The notes: generated by a model not told the origin, from the sequence alone. Numbered from the stretch's first letter, positions 47,601-58,115 are shown. The stretch: 64,000 nucleotides of DNA from Simmondsia chinensis (GCA_018398585.1 JAGTTD010000019.1:1835702-1899701); one strand, 5' to 3'. A program made the numbers and translations.

Positions 47601-50600
47601 AATCAATTTCAGCTTATAAATTTGTGCGAGCTTCATGTTTGGTCTATTTGATGTTGATCTAGGGTGTAATATCAGCATGGAAAATGCTATCTTCCTCGTA
47701 AAATAAATTTTCTCTCTCTTTTTGAGGGAGGTCGGTTTCTTCTTTATTGAGAAACGATGTCCTTATGTTGCTGCTAATCATTCATGTAAGGAAATGATGA
47801 AAATTTGATGGAGAAGGAATTACCATGAACGTAACTGAGCCTTAGAGGAAACATTTCCCTCTCTTTGAAGGGAATTAAAGGAGAGTCATTGTCTCTCGTA
47901 CTAGTTCTCTCGTCTTCACCCTTACCTCATACCAAATGGCTCAAACCTGAACCCCATGCAAAGTTGTACCGTGAGATTGTTTTTCTTAACAACAAAATAA
48001 AATTTTGAAATTAATTTCAGTGAAAAATATTTCCAAAAGAAAGTTTCTGGAGGAAAATGCCTTCCTCGTGTCCATATGAGCAAAAGACTTAACTAGAAAT
48101 CTTTAGAGCAAAGATGACCCCAAGTAAATTGATTGTTACTCTTATGGTTTGTTATTGGAAATGAACTCTTTAAAGTTAGGTTTTTGTTATACAAGTTGCG
48201 TTGTTTAGTTCTCAACCATAGAGGCAAGTATTGTGGTTTATTGTCATACAGATGAATGGTGCCTTTGTGTTGAGTTCTTTAGCTTGAAAATTTAGATGAT
48301 TTCATTAAGTAATATTTTGGGATGGAGTTTAGGGTTGAAGAAATCGAAGATTTTATCTCATTCCTATTAGAGCTGGATGCCAGGCAGTTCGACCTGACAT
48401 GTCCAAAACTAGAACTGGTTTGGTCAGGACTGCGTTTGAACAGAAAGCGGACTAGGTGATAGATCCAAAAATTTTTTGAACTTAACCCGGGTTGTCTTGA
48501 CAGATCTAAAGACCCGTGATTTGGTTTGACATAGGTCAGACTCATCAGGGATCAAAAACCTGTTAAGCCCATGTTCTAGAAGAGGAGTCAATAAACAAAA
48601 TCCTTCTCCCAATAAATTATCAAAACCTACTAAGTATTCCCCAAATAATTGGCAAGCCAGGTGGTGCTCAGCAGGACAGTGGCCATGAGCTGCAGTAGCA
48701 GTGGTGGGTTGGTGGGCGGTAATGACTGGGGGTGGTGAGAGTTGGTCCGAGTGGGGAATGGATAAGGAGAGGGGGAAAGTGAAGGATAGATGGTGATTTC
48801 GATTAGGGTGAGGGATCAGTGGATGGTGAATGGGAGAGGGGGAAATTCAGGGTGCCAAGGGGGACAGGGGTGGGAGGGGGTTGATGAATTTAGGGTTTTG
48901 AGGGGGTTGAAATCGGAAGGGGAGAAACTTGATTGGGTACCAGAAACGAGCAGGGGCCTAAGGATGCACTCGACTCATAAATAATGTGAAACAAATTGAA
49001 ATGCATTTTGTGTTGTTTTAACACAAAACTGACCTCGTTCCAATCTATGCAATCAGGAGGGAAAAAAAATATATATATATATAATAATAAAAAAAAATCT
49101 TACCGTGTCTTAACACATCTAACCCTTTTTTCCCAGACTCAGGTAGGACGCCTCTACCCATTAGGTTTGACACAGGTCAGACTTGTGACCCAGCTCAACT
49201 CAACCCATTCATGATATGACTAAATGGCTCGAGTTGGGCTAGGGATTATCTGACTCTACTTGACTCAAGGCGGCTTGCCGGTATGTATGAGTTGGCCTGG
49301 AACACCCCTCTGGCAGGCTCTGACTCCTATTACAAGAATGGTAGTTAAATGGATGGTTAGGTAGATGGAGTCTAGTTTGCTCAGACTTGGGACGAAGGAC
49401 TAGGAAAGGCGACACATCTGGAGGATCCGATCCATCCATTTATAGAACCTTCCTGGCTTTGTCTACTTGGAGTTCTAGGAATCCAACAGTTAGGGGCGAG
49501 ATGGCGGGTCTCGGAAACGCCAGTTGGAGCTGCTTTAACTGTTGCAGCTGTTGGATTTGAGTTTCTGTTTCTCAGTAAACTAAAATCAGCAGCTTGTATG
49601 TTGCAATACCAAGTTGATGGTGGGTTCTTCAGTAGTTCCGGCGACTTATTTTCCTCCTATTTGTGAAGAAGGATCAGGTACGGGTATACATTCAACTCGT
49701 ACACGTGTCCAAGGATTGTACACGGTAACTTTGGCATGAAATGAACGGGTGAACTGGCAACTTCGTTGTACACTTAGAGGCCATAGTGCTGCAATGGCAA
49801 TAGAACGGACCATATTTGATTGGAGGGAAGAGATTTTTGTTCATGAGAATATTTCTACTGAATATTTATAAGGAATGTAAGGATATTATTGCATCAATTA
49901 GATATTAATAAGATTTGAATTTTATTTCATTAGGATGTATTTGTTGATATTTAGATAAGATCTAGTTATCTAATCATATTGGAATGCATGATTTGCCTTT
50001 GAATTAGATTTGGCTTACTTAACTAAATTACAAAGGACTTTTTGAGTTTATTGTTAAGGGTTCAAAAAAAAAAGATAAAAGATGTGAGGAGTTAAAGTGA
50101 TTTTGTAAAGGGTTCCTGAAGGTATCCTAGGTATGTAAGAGTTTGTGTGGTTGATTCGAGTATAAAGAGAGTCATGCGCGGATCTTTTAAGGGTTTGCAA
50201 CTTCAACCATCCAAAAGTTGCATTCAAAAGAGTTTGTAGCTTCATCTTTTTAAAGCTATATTAAGAACGGTTAGTGGCTTACTATGCGCAAGAGCTGCAT
50301 TTAGATTGAGAGATAGAGATGGGGTTTTGAGCTATAATTAGAGATTGTAATCCAAATTTCATACTGAATTTGGCACCCTTTTGGGTCTCGGTGGTTTTTC
50401 CTTCTAGTTGAGTGAGGGTTTCACGTAAATCTTTGTGTTGATTGTTTCGATATTTTTACGATTCCGTCATGTTATTGTGTGAATTTTTTTTCCTTTAAAA
50501 AACTTTATTTTGTCTGGTTTGGAAAATCGGTTTCATTGTATATTTGTATCGACTCCGCATTTGGTCGAGGTGAAACTGTCTATATAGGATCAGAATAGAC

Positions 50601-50928
50601 AATGTTTTTCTCCCTTGTAGAAAACACGATCTCCTCAAACTCATTGTAATTTATTCGTATAACGAAACAATAGAAATGAGACAGAAGATAGACTTTCCAC
50701 CAACTAAACCGATCCTAACTAATGTGTTAACATATTTACAGGCCGACAATATTTATAGAGATAATTCAAAGAATAGGGTGCATGCTCAAGGATGAGGAAG
50801 GCAAGTTGTACCAGAAGGGTGGATGTGGAGGCTTCGGTAAAGGTAACTTTTCTGAGCTCTTTAAGTCAATCGAAGAATACGAGAAGACACTCGAGGCCAG
50901 ACGTGTCTCAGATGTCGCTGCTGCGTAA
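44651..50928 (+). CDS. HPPD: 4-hydroxyphenylpyruvate dioxygenase
   Basis: HPPD converts 4-hydroxyphenylpyruvate to homogentisate, the precursor of plastoquinone and tocopherols and a step in tyrosine breakdown. Exons 44651-45062, 45331-46246 and 50742-50928 join in frame to 504 residues. Counting from the internal ATG at 44828 (MAIGDDSTDF) gives 445 residues, the length I recall for Arabidopsis. The extra 59 residues are Ser/Leu-rich and transit-peptide-like. The iron ligands of the 2-His-1-Glu triad are visible: His281 (RLDHAVGN), His363 (GVQHLALMSE) and Glu449 (FIEIIQR). The C-terminal active-site lid GGCGGFGKGNFSELFKSIEEYE is intact. The short exon-2 ORF reads into intron 2 at 46247; the true end is on the exon 50742-50928. 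Intron 2 (4.5 kb) carries an LTR-like remnant at 50052-50575 and GACCCGACC-type repeats. Confidence 0.95.
50052..50575 (+). mobile_element. LTR-like remnant in HPPD intron 2
   Basis: TGTTAAGGGTTC opens the stretch. GTGAGGGTTTCACGTAAATC, TTTGTGTTGATTG and ATCGACTCCGCA resemble the U5 end of the Copia-like LTR at 31320-31857. No partner or coding domain is present and the boundaries are weak. Confidence 0.4.
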
Positions 50929-51239
50929 ACAAACATTATGCTCTTCTCGTTTCTTTTTGGCTGTCAGCGCGCACAAAGATCCGAGTTGTGCTGGTAAATA
51001 AATTTGTGTAACAATAGTTTGAAAGCTTAAGGGGTGCTGTCACTATGTTGTGATGGTATTGAAATAATATTTATGTCAATTTGTTCAGTATTTTACGATT
51101 GTAGTGGAGTTATTTACGCCATTGGTCTCTAAAGTTTTTAAATTTGTTTAAATTGGTCTCTTATCTCTTTTTAATTCAAAATGGTTTATATTGTTTGTAA
51201 CTTTTTTAAATTAGTATTTCATCTTTTCTTTTGTTCAGT
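50929..51239 (+). other. HPPD 3'UTR and immediate downstream DNA
   Basis: Non-coding. It probably includes the HPPD 3'UTR and polyadenylation region (AATAAATTTG at about 50996, AATAATATTT at about 51064). Confidence 0.4.
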
Positions 51240-52640
51240 AAGTGGGAGGTGATTTTGGGTAATTGAATAGTGATTATGAATAAGTGGATGATGATTTTGA
51301 TTATTAAATTAGCAATTTTCATAATTTGTGATTTTAGGTGAGTGGGTGTCATTTTGGAGTAATTGGGTGGTGGTTTTGAATAATGGAGTGATTTTAAGTA
51401 AGTGCATGATAAGTTTTGAGTAATCGGCTAGTGATTTGAATAATTTGGTGATTTTGAGTAAAAGAATGACGATTTTGAGTAATGGGGTAGGGATTTTAAA
51501 TAATTGGATGACGATTTTGAACAATCAGCTAATGACTTTTGAGTAATTGAGTAATTTTGAGTAAATGGTGGTGTTTTCGAGTGATCGACCAGTTATTTTG
51601 AATAATTTTGAGTAAGCAGTAGGGATTTTGAGTAATTCACAAGTGATTTTGAATAATTTGGTAATTTTAAGTAAGTACATGGTGACTTTGAGATGATTAT
51701 AGGTAATTCTTAGGGTGATCACAAGTAATCCATCCAGTGATCATAGGTGATTCAAGTGGTGACTATAGGTAATTTTATGGTGAGCATAGATAATTCATGT
51801 GGTTACAACAACAACAACAAACCCAGTGCCTGCAAGGGTTCCCGCAAAAGCAGGGTCCGGGGGGGTGGATGTGCGCAGCCTTCCTGTGGTGATCACAAGT
51901 AATTCCGAGGATGATCACTAGTATTCTCAGGGTGATTACAGGTAATTTCATGATTATCAGAGGTAATCCTAGAGTGATTACATTTAATTTCTATGGTAAC
52001 CGTAATTCCCAGGTTGATCACGACTAATTCCTAAGCTAATCACAGCTAGTTGCCATGGTGATGACACATAATTACTGCGGTGGTTACAAGTTTTGAGTAA
52101 TTGGCTAACGATTTTGATTAATTAGGTGATTTTGACTAAACGGATGGTGATTTTAAATAAGTAGGTGGTTATTTTGAGTAATTTGCTATTGATTTTGATT
52201 AATTTGGTGATTTTAAATGAGTGGGTGGTGATCCCACGTAACTAATGTGATATGAGTTGTTGGGTCTGGTTTAGTGATTAGGCTACCCATTCTCTAAGCA
52301 TAATGGTCTTGGGTGCAAAGCTCGTGTCTCCTCTTCTCCTAATGTTGGTGACTCTTATTATTAAGACAATGTTGTACTCTTTACCTTTTAAAAAAACGTA
52401 AGTATTATAATGATCTCAAAAAATTAATATGCTGATCACAGGTAAATATTATAGTGCTTACAATATAACTCTTCTGATCACATGTAACTCCTGTAGCGAT
52501 CGGATATGATAGCGGGTGACTTCCTAGTAACTCTCCTAGTGATAACAACTAACTTGTGTGGTGATTGCTGGTACCTCTTATGGTGTGATCTCGGGGTAAC
52601 TTTGGTGATCACATGTAACTATTGTGATCATAGGTAGCTC
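51240..52640. repeat. Decayed tandem-repeat array (about 21-bp and about 18-bp units)
   Basis: 51240-51690 and 52080-52240 consist of diverged copies of GATTTTGAGTAATTGGGTGGT, with a period near 21 bp. In between (51690-52080) and after 52400 the unit shifts to GTGATCACAGGTAATTC-like copies. On the minus strand the 21-bp period gives short ORFs with LLKITxLFKI repeats, which I regard as a by-product of the period and not genes. Confidence 0.65.
51805..51878 (-). mobile_element. Very short LINE/SINE tail insertion inside the tandem array
   Basis: On the minus strand GGAAGGCTGCGCACATCCAC, CCCTGCTTTTGCGGGAACCC and GCACTGGGTTTGTTGTTGTTG form only about 74 bp of tail. TGTGGT flanks both sides (about 51799 and 51879), consistent with a short duplication. 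This is a young-looking 5'-truncated retroposition into the array. Confidence 0.75.
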
Positions 52641-52832
52641 ATTTAGCATTAATGTGCCCAAATAGAGCGAAGTTCTAGCGTAAATGCTGAATGAGCCTAG
52701 GCCGAGTCTAAACGAGTGTAAATTAGTCTAAATTGAGTTTAAATGAACCTATGTAGGGCGATAACTTGCTTGATTAATCATGCTTGACTCTTCACTTTCA
52801 GAAAATTGAATTACTTTTATATTACATTATAA
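52641..52832. other. Short spacer
   Basis: Contains GAGTCTAAACGAGTxTAAA words of the type seen at 19040-19426; otherwise nothing recognisable. Confidence 0.3.
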
Positions 52833-52845
52833 TTTTAGTTTCATG

Positions 52846-53092
52846 GACCAAAGAGGGCATCAATACGTCGTCACCGGATCCCATTAGTACTCCGAAATTA
52901 AGCGTGCTTGAGTGAGAGTAGTACCAGGATGGGTGACCTCCTGGGAAGTCCTCACACTCAGGTTGGGGGCACTGGGAAACTGCTTCTTTTCAGGTTAACA
53001 CCCTGAAGGGAGAAGGTTGCGTACATCCGCCCCCCCAGACCCTACGTAGGCGGGAGCCCTTGAGGCATTGGGTATGTTCTTTTTTTTTATAC
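52846..53092 (+). mobile_element. Full-length 5S rRNA-derived SINE, ATGTTC-tail subfamily, 13-bp target duplication
   Basis: Duplications TTTTAGTTTCATG lie at 52833-52845 and 53093-53105. After one G it begins ACCAAAGAGGGCATCAATAC, then CACCGGATCCCATTAGTACT, TTAAGCGTGCTTGAGTGAGA, GATGGGTGACCTCCTGGGAA and GTCCTCACACTCAGG. The tail has the hairpin TTCAGGTTAACACCCTGAA and ends GGGTATGTTC plus a T-run. It is about 247 bp. All three 5S promoter boxes are close to consensus, so this is a candidate for an expressed copy. Confidence 0.94.
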
Positions 53093-53105
53093 TTTTAGTT
53101 TCATG

Positions 53106-55334
53106 TCAAAAATAACTAGTGTAACCAAAGTATATTATATTTAATATTTTTTATAAATTATTTTTATATTTATTAATTCTTTTTTTCAAATTAAAATTAA
53201 TACAGTTAGTTTTATATTGGAGGATTATTATTCGATATTTTTTATTTATGACAATATAAGTATCAAAATAATATAATATTATTTAATATATTTGATTTGT
53301 TTTCTGGTTCTACACAAAAAAAAGCCAAACTAAAGCAAAGAAATCAAATAATAAAAAAAGTTTCTGACATTTTTGAATTATATTTTAAGCGTCTTAAATT
53401 TTGTATATATTAATAATTAGGTACTCTTTTTAGTAAAACCCACTATGAGAAATCTAAAAGAGGCAAAATTTCCCATGGCACAAATAATATCGTATTGAAG
53501 TCTAACATTAAAATTTGTGCGATGAAGCATTTTCCAATAGAACGGCAGTGTTTTTAATCCATTTATTCCGAAAATCCTCAGTAAACTAACTCTTTGTTTT
53601 CTCCAAATCATCAAGCTTATGGAAAGTTTTTCTTTTCTGGTTTTCGACATTGGGTATCGTTGGAGAAGGTATCTAATTATTAATACATACAAATCAAAAG
53701 AATTATATAACTTTTTTATTATTTCCATAAACGTAGACATACTAAAAAGTAAATAACCCAAATAATTAGTGGGTTTTCATCTGATAGCTTACACTAGTCG
53801 AACCTTATATCTTTAATGTAATATCAAAGTCTCGTTGGCAAAAAGGTTATGAATTCGAAACCTAACAACCCGAGTTTTAATATTTAATTTCATATTGTTA
53901 TGAACTAAATGATGCATGAACCTGCTTATTTTTGGATTACCAAATCAAAAATCCGTAAAGCCAATCCTGAACTAAATGATTGCATATTTTATTTCATATT
54001 GTAAACATTAATAATAACAATATTTTATAAAATTTAAAAAAATAATAAAAAGGCACACGAGTACTGCAAATGCTACAATCTAAAATAATATTGTAAATTA
54101 TATTTCTTTTTATGTAATACAAAAGCTGATCTTCCATATCAAAAAAATTATGCTGATTTTGCAGATTTGGTACGACATTAATTTATCATCATTATAATCC
54201 TTTCCTTGAGATTTTACATTATATTTTATAAGTTAGAATCAAAATTTTAAAATAGTCCTCTCTTTTTTTTTTTTTTTGGTAATCATGATTAAGAAAATCC
54301 TCGTGAGAGTAATTGTCAAGAAACCATTCGTCCTAAAAGTTTAAGCTGATGGGTGAAGGTTCAGGATTTATTTTGTATTCTAAGAAACCCCCTCATTTAA
54401 ATGCCTATTTGGACCTGAAACTTGGATAATGCACAAGCCTACCTCATACCTTGTGTCTAAATTGTGTTAATATTGAAGGTTCATGATTGGTTTTATATTC
54501 TAAGAAACCCCCCATGTAAATGCCTGTTTGGGCTTGAAGCGTGAATAATGCACAGCCTCACCTCGTACCTTGTGCCTAAAGTGTATTAATATTGAAATTG
54601 AGGGCTATTGGAATTCAAACTCTTGGTCTCTTGGTCATAAGACTTTGATACCAAGTTAACGAATCATCTTTCCTAAAAATTTAAACTGATGGATGAAGGC
54701 CCAAGATTGATTTTATATTCTAACAATAAGTTTGTAAATATACAAGAGTTAAAAACACTAATAAAAGAAAAGAAAGAAATAAAAAAAATGAAAAAGAGAA
54801 ATCAAAATCCCTGACCTAGGTGCCTTGTGCACAATAAAGCCCGGTTAAAATCATCCGGCTTTGCCCAAAGTTCACAGATGAAAGTGCTTCTGAAAAAGGT
54901 AACTGTGAGCATGTGGAATGGCGAATTTGGGAGCAGTAGTGGAAATACATATGCGGCGTCAATGATGTATGAATATATTAGCGCAATCAACTGGTGCTTA
55001 AAATCAAGTGATGATCGTCAAATTTGCAGTATCGAGATGCATGACTAGTCAGAAATAGAGTCTTAAATTCTTAACAATATTATTACAAGGTGCATCAATT
55101 TGATGTGTAATTAATTTGATTTTCATTTTAATTGTTTAACTTTCACCCACTTTACACATCTGTAAACTTTATCCTGTATAAGATATCATGTTGGGTTTTG
55201 TATCGAGCCTGTTTGTATTGAGCTTTATTTATGAGATATAATATTAGGCTAATCCTATGTAGACTCACAACACACTATAATTTTAGTATAGTGGCTTTAT
55301 ATATATACACATGGGACATGTATGTTATCATTTA
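53106..55334. other. AT-rich intergenic spacer
   Basis: No gene is supported. ORFs at 53417-53761 (minus) and 54827-55048 have no recognisable domain. A decayed tRNA-like repeat is at 54280-54730, and a B-box-like fragment (GTTATGAATTCGAAACC) at about 53845. Confidence 0.35.
54280..54730 (-). repeat. Partly duplicated tRNA-like dispersed repeat
   Basis: Two adjacent copies of a unit of about 120 bp (CCTCATTTAAATGCCTxTTT, GCACAAGCCTACCTCATACC, TGTGTTAATATTGA) are followed by TTCAAACTCTTGGTCTCTTGG, a decayed B-box region. It is homologous to 62570-62785. Confidence 0.4.
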
Positions 55335-55775
55335 TGGATGGCAACAGGGTAGGTAGAAGGGGTGCCTCCTCTACGCTCATATCCGCCACCCAAATTTCAT
55401 ACCCATACCTGCTCCACTACCCGCCAAGAGTATGAAATGCATGGGCGGGTACAAACTCATACCTATACCCGTCCCATTACCCGTGGGTATCCATTACTTG
55501 CTTTGTACCCGCCTTAATATGGGTACAAAATAGTTATCTGTATCCGTCCGTATTTGTAACATAATTGATAAATAATTTTGGTAATTAAATTTTACAATGT
55601 ATTTTTCAACTTGAAAGTTATTTAGATAAAAAGGAAGCAAGTATGGTGGGTATAAAGCGGGGCGGGGCGGTATGGAGCGGGGCTGGGGGGGTACACCCAA
55701 CCCGTACCCGCTACCCGCCTCACTTATACCCAGGTGGGTAGCAGTGGATAATGGGTTTTATCCGCCCCATTGCAA
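55335..55775. mobile_element. MITE rich in ACCCGCC/GGCGGG words
   Basis: The ends TGGATGGCAACAGGGTAGG and CCGCCCCATTGCAATCCC are imperfect inverted repeats. The interior has many TACCCGTxCC words. This is a pattern common to hAT-like MITEs in plants; the duplication is not clear. Confidence 0.4.
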
Positions 55776-55961
55776 TCCCTATTACCATTAGGGTTTGAAT
55801 TGTGGTTGAAAAAGAATTGAGGGTTGAGACGTTTCATATGAAGTCCAATTATTATAGTGAAATTATCGTGCTTCCCTCCAAGGACATAGGCTTTGATTGA
55901 ACCACATAAGTTTTGATGTTCTTTCCAATCCTATTTTATGTGTAATTGTTGTTTTAATACA

Positions 55962-56204
55962 ACCTCAGAGGATACCAACAGGCAAGTATCGGATCCCATT
56001 AGAACTTCAAAGTTAAGCATGCTTGGGCGATAGTAGTACCAAGATGGGTGACCTCCTAGGAAGTCTTCGAGTTGCATCCCTCAGGTAGAGGGTTATCGAA
56101 AACAGCCTTTTTTCAGAGTAGCAACCTGAAGGGGGAAGGCTGCGCATATCCACCCCCCGACCCTGCTTAGGCGGAAGCCGTTGGGGCACTGTAAATGTTG
56201 TTGC
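55962..56204 (+). mobile_element. 5S rRNA-derived SINE retaining the 5S 3' end, (TTG)n-type
   Basis: It begins ACCTCAGAGGATACCAACAG, passes CGGATCCCATTAGAACTTC, GTTAAGCATGCTTGGGCGA and GATGGGTGACCTCCTAGGAA, and ends the head with GAGTTGCATCCCT, the exact 3' end of plant 5S rRNA. The tail follows (CAGGTAGAGGGTTATCGAAA, GAAGGGGGAAGGCTGCGCA) to GGCACTGTAAATGTTGTTGC. It is the best copy for the head-tail junction. Confidence 0.9.
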
Positions 56205-57034
56205 TCGTGTTATTTAAGATTTATGTATTCTATGGGCAATCTCAACATATCAAATTAGAGAGACCAAAAAAATGTGTAAAATTAGTTCATTTTTTTTTAA
56301 TTGTGTAAATTTAGTCCCGTAACAATATATTCATTTTCTGAATTTATATTTTTTTGTCATATATTTTTAGTAATATTTTTATATTTAATCACTAAAATTT
56401 AAATTATAAAATAATAAATTAATAAAATAGATAATTTACACATATTTCTTGTATAAATAACCAAAAAAATAAAAAATAAAAATCTTGAGATCTTTATAGA
56501 TTTCTTTTCATATCATTAAAATGCCAGCTAAATTGAGCTGCATGGAGGACCCCAAAATGAATATTATTGAACTCAATTAATATCACAATCTTTTTTATTT
56601 TTTATTTTTTATAATATACACAAATGAGATTTATAGATTAGCTTTAAAAGACCCACATGCCAAATTAAAAATAAGGTTTATTTATATTTTAATATCCCGT
56701 TATTTGTAAAAATAATAAAAAAAATTATTGACCTTTTTGATTTTCTTAGTAAGTTAAAATTTCTCCAGAGCGATGACGTTATAATTCTGGGAGAATGCTA
56801 ATGTGATATTCGATTTAAATACTCAATACAAAATATTGACAAAAAGGGCATTTTATTTTTGTCATTATATTGAACTGGGTATTTGAAGTGACCTATCTTG
56901 TTAACTTTCTTCCACGATTATGACATCATCACACTGAAAAATGTTTTATTTATTAATATGAAAAAAATTTTAGATACTAAAAAAATTTATCAAAAAAGTC
57001 AATTTTTTTTATTATTTCGATAAATATTAGGTAC
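56205..57034. other. AT-rich spacer inside the retroposon cluster
   Basis: Nothing coding or repetitive recognised beyond simple AT-rich sequence. Confidence 0.3.
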
Positions 57035-57049
57035 TGAAATATAAATAAC

Positions 57050-57155
57050 GCTACAATAACAACAACAAACCCAAAGCCTTAAGGACTTCCGCAATGCATG
57101 GTCTAAGCGGTTATATGTAAACAGTCTTACTCCTTCAGGATGCTATCTTAAAGAG
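57050..57155 (-). mobile_element. LINE/SINE tail only, 15-bp target duplication
   Basis: Perfect duplications TGAAATATAAATAAC lie at 57035-57049 and 57156-57170. On the minus strand CTCTTTAAGATAGCATCCTG, GAAGGAGTAAGACTG and CGGAAGTCCTTAAGGC lead to TTGGGTTTGTTGTTGTTATTG. It is 5'-truncated with no 5S head. Confidence 0.85.
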
Positions 57156-57420
57156 TGAAATATAAATAACCATAAAAACAATAATATAAAAGATTTGGCT
57201 CAAAAAGATTCGAGTACATATGTCATTAATTTCATAAAGGAAAACGTTAAATATAATTTAAATTATCTATCTAATTAAAGTAATTAATAATGTGACAGAA
57301 CACATATGGTTGGGTACAAAAGGTAATATCAAATAGTAATATTTTTCATAAATAAATCAGTTGGTACTATACTTAATCAAATATTAAATACATAAATTAA
57401 TATTCTTGTTCTAAAAGCGT

Positions 57421-57648
57421 ACCAAAAAGTAAGCACCAGATCCCATTAGAAATCCGAAATAAAGCGTGCTTGAGTGAGAGTAGTATCAAGATGGGTGACC
57501 TGCTGAGAAATCCTCGTGTTGCACCCGTCAGGTTGGAGTTCTTGGAAATAGCCCCTCTTCAAGGTAGCACCCTGAAGGGGGAAGATTGCGTACATCCATC
57601 CCCCAAATCCTGCTTAAGCGGGACCCCTTAAGGCACTAAAAATATTAC
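57421..57648 (+). mobile_element. 5S rRNA-derived SINE retaining the 5S 3' end
   Basis: It begins ACCAAAAAGTAAGCACCAGA, then TCCCATTAGAAATCCGAAAT, AAGCGTGCTTGAGTGAGAG and GATGGGTGACCTGCTGAGAA. The head ends CCTCGTGTTGCACCCGT, the 5S 3' end. The tail has CTTCAAGGTAGCACCCTGAAG and ends GGCACTAAAAATATTACT. No clear duplication. Confidence 0.88.
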
Positions 57649-57959
57649 TTTTTTTTATTATTATTAAAAAAGAGTTGTTATTCACATAGCAAAAGTTATT
57701 ATTGTTAGAACAATTATATAAATTATAAACTATAATCTTATTTTATTAATAATAATTTTATCTTATTAATAATATTCCTCGCAATTAAGTTGGTCAACTG
57801 CCACAATTGGACGGAGATACGCGTGTGAATGCAAAACAAATTTCGGTGAATATTTTGCTGCCGCATTTTAGAAGGTCAAGGACATGTTTGGTAAAGTCTT
57901 TTTTTATTTTATTTTTTGAAAATAAGTAATTTTTTTTTTTTCGAGTATGAGTATTTGGT

Positions 57960-58104
57960 CTGCTTCTTAGGTTATGGGTCATCGGAAACAGCTTCTCTTT
58001 AAGGTAGCATCCTGAAAGGGTAAAGCGTGTACTTCTCTCCCCCATAGACCCTGCATATGCGGGAGTCCTCGAGGCACTAGGTCGGTGGTTATTGTTGTTG
58101 TTGA
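57960..58104 (+). mobile_element. LINE tail only, 11-bp target duplication
   Basis: Duplications GAGTATTTGGT lie at 57949-57959 and 58105-58115. The body has TTAGGTTATGGGTCATCGGA, CTTTAAGGTAGCATCCTGAA, CCCTGCATATGCGGGAGTCC and GGCACTAGG, with a GTTGTTGTTG end. There is no 5S head; 5'-truncated LINE. Confidence 0.87.
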
Positions 58105-58115
58105 GAGTATTTGGT

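Noticed and set aside
51309..51722. Two minus-strand ORFs with LLKI/LFKI repeats as a leucine-rich protein
   Set aside because: They arise from a 21-bp noncoding tandem repeat with scattered stops and no continuous frame.
52846..53000. Functional 5S rRNA gene
   Set aside because: The first 10 nt differ from 5S, internal changes disrupt 5S helices, there is no T-run terminator directly after the 5S part, and the sequence is inside a retroposon. It is not a 5S array.
10210..57648. Cassandra TRIM elements, which also carry 5S rRNA sequence in their LTRs
   Set aside because: The copies here have long, variable target duplications (13-25 bp), a TTG-rich or T-rich 3' end and a LINE-matching tail. 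I see no LTR pairs, no primer-binding site or polypurine tract, and no 5-bp duplications.
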